64,000 nucleotides of DNA, from NCBI GenBank assembly GCA_964023275.1, contig OZ029929.1, positions 2,062,501 through 2,126,500 of the forward strand. Direction: 5' to 3'. Source of the stretch: Norana najaformis (lineage: Eukaryota; Annelida; Clitellata; Crassiclitellata; Hormogastridae). Made by a program: the position numbers and the translations under genes. This document shows, piece by piece, positions 49,331 through 64,000 of the stretch (position 1 is the first letter of the stretch; every line of letters starts with the position of its first letter). The notes under the pieces are model-generated. The model saw only the letters and a list, made by a program, of their open reading frames with translations. It was not told the DNA's origin and searched no databases.

Positions 49331-51834
49331 TTTTGACTCTCTATTTCTTGATCTAGTTAAAGAGAATCATTAGACGCGTCGCAACAACCTCCTCAACAGC
49401 ACCGTCTCATTTGCAACCATTGTAACTTTGGTCCAAACTCCGATTAATTAACACAAATTCGAATGACAATCCTGATCAACCAGTAAACTACTGGCTTAAT
49501 TACAGTCACAACGCTCAGTTTATACAGCGCCTATAAGAAGTCTAAAGGCGCTACATAAGTGCCCTAATACAATGCTTAACTAATCCAGTGATGCCGTTTA
49601 TCAAAGCTCGTGTACATGTTTCAAGTTCAAAAAGCAGCAAAGTATCGATACACAACCATCCAATCTTACAGCCTTTCAAAAGGCCCCTCAATCGATATAA
49701 TTGTAAACTGGTTACCTCATGCACTTATCTAAAATAATTTCCTTCAAGTACGTAACGTATCTATCCCGACATTTATATAGCGCGGTTAAGAAACCTCTCC
49801 AAGTGCCTCAGCCTAAAATACCCTTCACATCCGTGCTAAGTCTTTGCGGATGACTTCCGTTGAGAAGCCAGCCTCACCTTAGACGGTTAATGCGTAGGGA
49901 CCTTGAGCAAGTCCTTCACTCACAATTGCTCAGCGCCACTGGCTGATTCTTAGTCGTTAGATAGCGGCGCTTAATAAATACAGAAACAAGCATTGGCACT
50001 CAGCAACGTAAACAAACAACAAAATTCAGCACCATACGAAAATATTGCAGGATGCGCTGGTTCTCCGCCATCGGTTAGTAAGTAAGTAAGTAAGCCAAAA
50101 ATGATGCCTAGGGAACCAGCTGCACAAGACGAAACATGACACAATCAAATGGCGCGACAGAATACCATCAAGTTTTGATTTTGGACGCTGAAAACCACAA
50201 TGAGCTGAACCAACTGCTTTTTAACACCTGGCCAGGAAAACTCTTCCAACGAAAACCTTTAAGCGCAATTCAAAGACTAAGCTTTCCAATCAGGACTTAC
50301 ACAATGAAGACTTCCACAGCTCAAATTCACTTCCATGGCTCACCTGTAACTGCTAACGAATCATGACTAACAAATAACAAGTCACTACAGTTAACGAAAT
50401 CCAAACTTAAGACAGTTGTACAAAATATTTCGATTCCGGGTGGATAGACATAAAAACCCGTTTGAAGCAAATTCCTTCGTGTACAAGTTTCAGGATAATT
50501 CAAGATTTCCACAACCAAAGGCGGCGGTGAAAACATGAAGATAAATTGTATGCGCAGAATAATTGCTGATATGTGGTTAAATTTGAATTAAAAAAACCTC
50601 TGAAAATAAGAAACTGTCGTTTGCATGAAACTTTTGATATCTTCAGCTTCTTTGGTGTTTAGGTAACTAAGATGGAACCCCCTTACTATGCAACCTGTGG
50701 CGCTATATCAAGGAACATGTGATAAAGTGGCTGTGTTATATTTAGCGTTGAGTAATAATAAATATAAAAATATAATGAAAAATGGTAATCAGGTCAAGTA
50801 ATGAGGTGATTTTACACTGAGTTGGTGTAATACTGAAGTGGTGTTATAATGAGGGTTGTCTTATCCTGAGGTCGTGTTATGAGACCATAATCCTGAAGCT
50901 GGTTTAAATCTGGCAGCCATATTTCTGGCCACTTTATAACAGAATCTGTGTCATAATGAAGTGCACTGTATGAAGATTTTGGTGTACTTGTAAACACGTC
51001 TAAATTGGTTCAAAAAAGCTTAAGCTGTATGCATCCACAGCTTTTCATCAGGAGTCTCTCAAAACTTTTGAGAGCTCAGACCCAAAGATCACAATTTACA
51101 GCTTGAAAAATTTCGAAATTGTTTTTGCGAAAATTGTACCCCAATAAAACATTCAATGGCTGGAAATTGATAGAAAATGTTTCAGTGATAAAAAATTTCA
51201 AAAAGCAAAATCCCTAAAAACAGAAAAATCGCCCTGACAGCGAAATGACTACCAGTATCTAGAAAAACTTGGTTAATTTTGAACATCAGCAAGGTATTCT
51301 GACTGAAAAACATGATTTGTCAAACAGTGGTTTCAACAGCTCAGTCTTCTCTTCCATCCCTTTTCCATTCTAGTTTCCCTTCTCCTTTTCTTCTCAACTC
51401 TCTACCATGGTCAGACAATAGGATGAAGGCAGAATTTCCCCCCAAATGCCGAGACTATTTCCTATTACAGATACATTTTACCTCCTCATATTGCTCGTGC
51501 CCATAGGGTTCCCCCCAATGGTTCAGACTTTTCCGTTGAGCATACAACCCCATAATATATATATAAAATTTGGTCGTGCCCATGAGTCATTCCGTACCCA
51601 CCCCACTGCTACCAACCCCACAGCGCATCCCACTCTTCCCCTTCCCCTTCTCCCTCTGTCTAGTCTTTCACGCCGCCTCCCAACTTCGAAATTTTACCAA
51701 AGGCCGTTAAATTATAACTGACTAAAGCAGGTTAACAATTGGTTCAATGATAGGTTGAATCTCCGGCGAAAATCTTATATCGATCCCTCCCTGACAACTA
51801 TGTAATGACGCTTAACAGGTGCTAAAACGACAGA

Positions 51835-51958
51835 CGATTGACATATGATTGACATATGATTGACATATGATTGACAGATGACTCACAGATGACTCACAGA
51901 CCAATGACAGATAACTGACAGATGACTGACAGAGGATTGACAGACGACTGACTGCTGC
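51835..51958. repeat. GATTGACATAT / GACTGACAGAT tandem repeat next to TESK stop
   Basis: Units of 10-14 bases end within a few bases of the TESK stop codon, i.e. they begin the 3' UTR on the minus strand. Confidence 0.85.
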
Positions 51959-51960
51959 AG

Positions 51961-58130
<6,170 letters not shown>

Positions 58131-59219
58131 CTGCAGCAAACAGAATAACAAATTTCTTCAGTCTCAGTAGTCAACAAAAAAAATTAGTGTGCTGTCGTAT
58201 GGATCGGTGGGCTGAAAAAATCATGGCCTCGTGTATAGGACGACCGCGTAACTAACTTTGCAATCAGGCCTAAGTGAAAGTCACACGCGGCCCGTTGGAC
58301 GATTGTTTATTATCCAATGACGGAGTGACGGACAGTCGAATACCAGCTCCAAACAGACTCGAGTACTCGGCCTGTATTCTACCTAAATTCTGACGGGTAG
58401 TCGAGTACCCGATCCGAACAGACTCGAGTATTCCACCTAAATTTTGACGCCTGTAGTTCCGAGGTCCATGGCCATTCGGCTGAAGCGCAGACGCCAATCA
58501 ATCCAACAACCCCTGGGTGGCATGCCCTGACTTACGAGCGAACTCGCATGCATGCGTATATGTTGGCTGGACATCTTGCGGCTAGCAGGGTAAGTACACG
58601 GGGACCTTAAATGGCGTGGTGCCCATTCAAACGGGCAGCGGTGGTGAAGGATCTCCCCCCGATTAATTCATTAAAAAATGAGCAGGATCGAGGCCATACG
58701 GTCACTATAGCAAAACGTGTGTATGTACATTCACATTTTACAAATATTAGGTTTTGCTTAAACACCTTTAAATCGTATTTTAACAAAGCTATAAAACTCG
58801 GGCTGACACGGTCGGTACATGGGAACTCCGCCACTTCCGTATTCAGGTGGTGCCAGTCCCAAGCCTGGACAAAGGAGGAGGGCGACGTCAACGGCCTTTG
58901 ATGCCATAAGATGTCGTTAAACTGAGGAACTACTACTACCGTGCACGGGGACCTTAAATGGCATGGCTCCCATTCAAAAGGGCAGCTGTGGTGACGGACC
59001 TCACCCGATAAATTCATTGAAAAATGAGCAGGGTCGAGGCCATACGGTCGCTATAGAAAACCGTGTACATTTACATTTTATGTATCAACCACCAAAAGGT
59101 CGATAAGTCTATGAAAAGCGACGACGGCCTTGGGCGCAAGAACAGACCGTGTAATGGGTTTCTGTGTAACTCTTGACCAACAGATCGCCGTCAAGAGGAA
59201 CGAAACAAGGTCCTTCAAC

Positions 59220-59665
59220 CGTCAAGTGCTTCTCCCACACCCACTCCTCCTCCGTCGTCGATCTTTTCTTCTCCTCCTTGTCTCGCTTCTCCTCCTCCTC
59301 CTCCTTCTCCTCGACCTTCTCCTCCCCTCCTCCTCCTTCTCTTCCTCACCTCCTTCTTCTCATCCTTCTTCCTCTCTACTCTTTCCATCTTTCTTGTTCT
59401 GTTTCTTCTCCACATCTTCTTTTCCTCCACCTTCTCTTTCAATCCCTCCTTCTCCTCATTCTCGTCTTTTTCTTCTCCTTGTCCTTCGTCTCCTTCTTCC
59501 TCCTCTCTTATCCTCCCCTCTTTCTTTTTCATCTCCTCCCCTTCTATTCCTCCTCCTTCTTCCTCTCTGATCTCCCTCTTTCTTTTTCTTTTCCTTCTTC
59601 TACTTCTCCTCCCCCTCCTTCTCCTCCTCATTCTCCTCCTCTTCTCCTCCGCTGCCTCCTGCTCC
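59220..59665. repeat. (CTCCTT)n polypyrimidine tract
   Basis: Almost pure C/T on the + strand; long frames on both strands follow from composition. Confidence 0.95.
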
Positions 59666-59937
59666 TTTTTGATCTCGGCAACCTCAAGTGTAGAGCTCTT
59701 AACGAAGGCAAGGTACACTGCCTTCGCCATAACCACACTCCTGCAAATGCCCCACTGCGCGACAATCACTTGCCATATTTAGCCAACTGCCTGTCTGTCT
59801 GTGTATGCATGTATCGATATGTCTCTCTACCTGTCTCACTTCGTCTCTCCCGTCTACGCAGACACACACAGACACAGACAGATGCAGAGCAAGAAACACG
59901 CTGAGTCCAGGGCACTAAGAGACAGCGCAGTGGGTTA

Positions 59938-60359
59938 GGGGGTCATCCATAAGGGAAGTCCGAAATATGACCTACTTTGGACCCCTCCCTTCCCTTGTCC
60001 GCATCTGTCCACATTTGGCATTACCCCTCCCCCGCTCCCCGACGTCCGTACTTCACCTAAGTACTAAGGCCTAGACTAGGTCATCTTGTCGGCTAACGGT
60101 GCTACGGGGTGGGGTATTTCGATCCTGCTGTATCCAGCATGTGGACCCTAATTAGATCCAGCGCATGAATTGATGCGTCGTCAGCTTCTGTATCTGACAT
60201 GAGTTGATGCTTACGATGAAGGGTGTTTTGAAATAACTGAATGTAGCAAATTTAGATATGGATGAAGAGGTCCATTAGGCATATGAACCCCTCCCGCGAT
60301 CCGAATTTCTCTGAACTCCTCCCTACCCTCTTTTGCGGGCGTCCTTTATGGATGACCCC
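59938..60359. mobile_element. MITE with TTA target duplication (PIF/Harbinger-like)
   Basis: The left end GGGGGTCATCCATAAGGGA and the reverse complement of the right end GGGGTCATCCATAAAGGA form a terminal inverted repeat. Both ends are flanked by TTA (59935-59937 and 60360-60362). A 3-base TWA duplication is characteristic of PIF/Harbinger elements. There is no transposase. Relatives are at 47088-47435, 21935-22140 and 24000-24160. Confidence 0.8.
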
Positions 60360-60414
60360 TTACGACATAACAGCTGTAAGTCATAATGAGGAGCCGACAA
60401 TCACTGGTCTCCCT

Positions 60415-61200
60415 CAATCCCATCCACATCCATCGATCCATCCATCCTTCCACCCATCCATCCATCCATCCACCCACACACCCACCCAACCATCCATCCA
60501 TCCATCCTTCCACCCATCCATCTACCCAACCCCACCACCAGTCACCCACCCAACCATCCAACCATCCATCATCCATCCATCCTTCCACCCATCCATCCAT
60601 CCACCCACCCACCCAACCATCCATCCATCCATCCACCCACACACCCACCCAAGCATCCATCTATCCATCCTTCCACCCATCCATCTACCCAACCCCACCA
60701 CCAGTCACCCACCCAACCATCCAACCATCCATCCATCCTTCCACCCAGCCATCCATCCACCCACCCAACCACCCACCCAACCATCCATCCATCCACCCAC
60801 ACACCCAAGCATCCATCTATCCATCCTTCCACCCATCCATCTACCCAACCCCACCACCAGTCACCCACCCAACCATCCAACCATCCATCCATCCTTCCAC
60901 CCAGCCATCCATCCACCCACCCAACCACCCACCCAACCATCCATCCACCCACCCACACACCCACCCAAGCATCCATCTATCCATCCTTCCACCCATCCAT
61001 CTACCCAACCCCACCACCAGTCACCCACCCAACCATCCAACCATCCATCCATCCTTCCACCCAGCCATCCATCCACCCACCCAACCATCCTTCCACACAT
61101 CACCCAACCCCACCACCATTCACCCACCCAACCATCCATCCATCCTTCCACCCATCCATCCACTCATCCACCCACCCACCCATTAATCCGTCCATCCATC
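60415..61200. repeat. (ATCC)n/(CCACC)n microsatellite with ~190-250-bp higher-order blocks
   Basis: Tetranucleotide catc/cacc repeats. The marker phrase ctacccaaccccaccaccag recurs at about 60522, 60687, 60841 and 61003, so blocks of the array have been copied. Frames over 250 codons are spurious. Confidence 0.95.
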
Positions 61201-61589
61201 GTTCACTGCATTTCTTCTCGTCTTCAGCCAAGATGCTCGCAATACCCAAACGGCGTCCGGTCGACAGCGACGTCGAGGCAGGTGCTCATTCCATCGAGCG
61301 CTCGCTATCGTCGGCCGGTGTGAGGGCAAATAAGACCCGGGCGAAACCGTTCCGAAAAATACTGCGATTGGTTCTCGAGTTTAGGACGCGAAAATCTGTT
61401 TCTAAAAATAGAACTATTCTGTCGATATCGTCTGCTGTCAATTTATTCGTTAAAGTCAAGTTCTGTTCTAGATACGACTGTGTGGACGACTGTCATGCCT
61501 CGAATTTCCCATTTAATAAAATATTGCTTCCTACCAAATGTTCCTCTCAAAGCAAACAAAGTCTTTACAATTCGCCTCCCTAATATTAT

Positions 61590-61760
61590 TGTTTTGCATT
61601 TATTAAGCGCCACTATCTAATGACTAAGCATCAATCGATGGCGCTGATCAATTGTGCGTGAAGAACTTGCTCAAGGTCCCGACACAGTAACCGTTTCAGG
61701 GAAGGAAGCTCGAACACATACAAACCCAGCGTTCTACCCAATCGGCTACTATGAGCCACA
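61590..61760 (-). mobile_element. tRNA-derived SINE, family E, inverted
   Basis: Reading minus, it has an A-box TAGCCGATTGGGTAGAACG, a degenerate B box, and a body matching 14222-14400. It ends with a gcgcttaataaatgcaaaac tail. Confidence 0.75.
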
Positions 61761-62036
61761 TACAAACCCAGCGTTCTAACCAATCAGCTACCGTGACCCA
61801 ACTACAGGGTCACTACAAGACTACGTTGTGCCTTGGCTACAAATTGGCCGGAGTCGGAACCATCTTGGCCCCGGAACCGATCTTTCACCACACCTCTCCA
61901 TCGCTCGCTACGGCGACAAGGATTTCGCAGCATTCGTGTCGATAGTTTCACTAGCGTCGACATCTGGTGACAGGCCCCGTCGACGCGATGTCAGATGTCG
62001 CAGCAATGTACGACGTAAAGGATGGCATGCAATGTC

Positions 62037-62128
62037 ATGCAACTTAAAACGCTGTAATGTAATGTCATGCAACTTAAAACGCTGTAATGTAATGCCATGC
62101 AACTTAAAACGCTGTAATGTAATGTCAT
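62037..62128 (+). repeat. 30-bp tandem triplicate
   Basis: gcaacttaaaacgctgtaat plus gtaatgtcat, three copies with single-base differences. Confidence 0.95.
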
Positions 62129-62219
62129 GCGTTGTCGTAAGATAAGGCAGGAAAAAAGGGGATAAGAAGCCGACACTAAGATGTCGTCTCTGCTTACAGC
62201 ACGTGTCTCTGAGCAGATA

Positions 62220-62252
62220 TGAATGAATGAATGAATGAATGAATGAATGAAT
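62220..62252. repeat. (GAAT)n microsatellite
   Basis: About eight GAAT repeats. Confidence 0.95.
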
Positions 62253-62312
62253 ATTAAGAGATAACGTGCCAGACATCAAAAATAATTTGAATCAGAGGCA
62301 CGGTCAGTCGCT

Positions 62313-62313
<1 letters not shown>

Positions 62314-62344
<31 letters not shown>
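62314..62344. repeat. 31-base G homopolymer
   Basis: Uninterrupted G on the + strand (C on the LINE-sense strand), abutting the LINE stop codon at 62345-62347. Its length may be imprecise for sequencing reasons. Confidence 0.95.
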
Positions 62345-62347
<3 letters not shown>

Positions 62348-63540
62348 GGCAGTAGCAAAAGAGGAAAAACTAATGATAGGTGAGTTGGCAAAATAGAAGG
62401 TTTTAAGTTGCCGCTTGAAGCATGAGACTGATGGAGCGGATCGGATAGAGAAAGGAATGTTGTTCCAAGTCACAGGCGAGGCCGAACAGAAAGCATGTTC
62501 TCCAATAACTCTGCCCAAGTAAGGTTGTCGCAGCTTCAGAGGGTCACTAGCTCGTATGCTACGAACAGGAACATGAAAATCAATTAAAGATCGGAGATAG
62601 GCAGGTTGCTGGGTATGGAGAAGTTGGTAGGTGATTGTAGCTATTTTAAAACCAGTGCGTCTTGAAACCGGGAGCCAGTGAAGTTGTGAGAGAATGCCAG
62701 CAGATGAAAAGTTGCCGTTAGGATGGACAAGGCATGCTGCCAAGTTCTGTACCCGCTGTAATTTTCTGATATTATAAGACGGGATATGGAAAAGGATAGA
62801 ATTGGCATAGTCAAGTCTAGATTGGACAAGAGCAACGGCGATCGCAGCTGCCATATCATCAGTGAGAACCGAACGAATATGTCTTAAGGCTCTAAGATGG
62901 AAAAAAGTGGTTTTGCAGACGGCAGAAACATGTTGCTCAAAGGTAAGGGTAACATAAAGAATGACTCCAATGGTTGTAATGTTTTCTGAAAGGCTCACAT
63001 TTGTACCAGCTAAATTAATTTGGTGAATGGGAGGAAAGTGACGTAAACGTTGATGGATCCCAAGGAGAATTACATCTGACTTGTTGGGATTAAGACAAAG
63101 ACCATTTTGATAGAACCAGGAATGCAGAGAAAGCATGCACTGTTCAAGCATGCTAATGCCGGTATCAAAGTTGTCAGATGAGAGAGCGATATATAACTGA
63201 GTGTCATCAGCATACTGCTGATGGGAAATGCCAAAATAAGATATAAGATGACCAACAGGAGAAATGAAAGCAGAAAAAAGAATTGGGCCAAGCACAGAGC
63301 CCTGAGGAACACCAGTGCCAAGAGGAGTAGGAGTAGAAATTGACTGGCTGATTCGAATGGTTTGAGAGCGGTCTGACAAGTAGGACGACAGCCAACTGAG
63401 GGCAGGTCCATAAATGCTAAAACTGCTGCTGAGCCTGGAAATGAGCATCGCATGATCAGTGGTGTCAAACGCATCACTAAGGTCAAGTGAGACCAGAAGC
63501 GTGGGTTGGCCACGGTCTGCAGCGTAGTAAATGTTATTTA
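62345..63540 (-). mobile_element. Non-LTR retrotransposon (CR1/jockey-like), 5'-truncated, reverse transcriptase intact
   Basis: The minus strand is open from about 63540 to the stop at 62345, close to 400 codons. It shows LLVSLDLSDAFDTTDHAM (first catalytic Asp), GVPQGSVLGPILFSAF, QYADDTQLY (catalytic YADD box), LCLNPNKSD, and the thumb/C-terminal part LNPNKSDVILLG, QLHWLPVSRRTGFKI and QPAYLRSL. There is no frameshift or stop, so the insertion is recent. The upstream half of ORF2, the endonuclease and ORF1 are absent, consistent with 5' truncation on insertion. Confidence 0.9.
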
Positions 63541-63849
63541 AGCTGTAAAATAAGGCAGTTTCCGTGACTGGGCGCTATATAAATGCTCCGCTGGCAGACG
63601 TTACTTGAACGAGTACATTACAACGGCCAGCGCCTGGCCAAGGTTCCCAAAAGGTGGTATATAATTGTTGATGCGCACTACTTTGTTGGTCGTTTGACGG
63701 CTACGTTGAACCCCCATTGGACGTAACCGGACCGTAGTTCTAAGAAGAGAGACCAACCCCGATGGGTTTCAGAGTAAACATTATCTATCATCTGACGAAT
63801 ATCCTTCAATCCAATAATCGGCTGATTATTAAGTGAATACATTATGGCC

Positions 63850-63985
63850 CACTCTCTGTCTGTCTGTCTCTCTCTCCCTCTCTGTTTCTCTCTCTCTCTA
63901 TCTCTCGCTCTCTCTCTCTCTCTCTGCCCTACTTGCTTCATTGCTCGTCCTTTCTTTCTTTCTTTCTTTCTGTCTGTCTGTCTAA
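63850..63985. repeat. CTCT/CTTT/CTGT microsatellite
   Basis: Pure pyrimidine tetranucleotide runs to near the window end. Confidence 0.95.
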
Positions 63986-64000
63986 TTGTCCCGCTGTTTA

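Larger units (their letters stand above)
43649..51960. other. Intergenic region between convergent CDC14 and TESK
   Basis: It holds the CDC14 3' flank with GTGCCATGG repeats, a family C repeat, degenerate CATGGCACC repeats (45005-45320), a LINE end fragment (46300-46390), a MITE-like element (47088-47435), a 35-bp triplicate, a 52-bp array and AT-rich DNA. No conserved protein was recognised. Confidence 0.75.
58131..64000. other. Region 5' of the first TESK exon seen; probably TESK intron
   Basis: It holds family C/B repeats, a 440-base CTC tract, a Harbinger-like MITE, an ATCC tract, an inverted family E SINE, a 30-bp triplicate, a LINE and terminal CTCT/CTGT microsatellite. I searched the minus strand for HRDL and N-lobe kinase motifs and found none. 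Confidence 0.65.

Noticed and set aside
59182..59240. IAVKRNETRSFNRQV on the + strand, superficially like a kinase VAIK lysine region
   Set aside because: It is on the opposite strand to TESK, runs directly into a polypyrimidine tract, and has no other kinase block nearby. Probably chance.
60262..61323. 353-codon His/Pro-rich frame
   Set aside because: It is a translation of ATCC/CCACC microsatellite; the opposite strand is equally open.

Overview
This window is nuclear DNA of a bilaterian animal, most likely a marine invertebrate. Coding sequence is split into short exons with GT-AG (twice GC-AG) introns. Tandem repeats, tRNA-derived SINEs, 5'-truncated non-LTR retrotransposon pieces and MITEs fill most of the rest. 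Many repeats end in a GCGCTATATAAA-type tail followed by T/A-rich microsatellite, a pattern I associate with marine invertebrate genomes. I cannot name the phylum.

Three conserved genes were reconstructed by joining exons at splice sites and checking that phase holds across every junction. (1) An eyes absent (EYA) homologue on the + strand, 83-25574: the last nine exons, with the whole C-terminal phosphatase/transactivator domain. The 5' part lies before the window. (2) A complete CDC14 dual-specificity phosphatase on the + strand, 29751-43648: 14 coding exons, 514 residues. (3) A TESK-type dual-specificity kinase on the - strand, 51961-58130: the last six exons, from the catalytic-loop Asn to the stop. 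The N-lobe lies beyond 64000 or was not recognised. EYA and CDC14 are head to tail, 4.2 kb apart. CDC14 and TESK converge, with 8.3 kb between their stop codons.

Layout: 1-4852, EYA intron with a mariner-type MITE, a decayed reverse transcriptase and a 14-bp minisatellite. 5005-14673, a 9.7-kb EYA intron made almost wholly of simple repeats, with a 46-bp array and a large 54-bp array that has a 379-bp higher-order period. 14674-25574, the remaining EYA exons set among SINE and dispersed-repeat mosaics. 25575-29750, intergenic. 29751-43648, CDC14; one intron is mostly a 3.7-kb array of a 23-bp unit and another is an array of splice-acceptor-like units. 43649-51960, intergenic, with minisatellites and MITE-like copies. 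51961-58130, TESK exons; one intron holds a 21-bp satellite interrupted by a LINE 3' end. 58131-64000, pyrimidine and ATCC simple repeats, a Harbinger-like MITE and a young 5'-truncated LINE whose stop codon abuts a 31-base C/G homopolymer.

The genes are not an operon or pathway cluster. EYA is a developmental transcription cofactor/phosphatase, CDC14 a cell-cycle/cytoskeletal phosphatase and TESK an actin-regulating kinase. Their linkage may be an old animal synteny. The most unusual observations are two places in CDC14 where a tandem repeat contains the splice site itself, and two GC-AG introns in the same gene.
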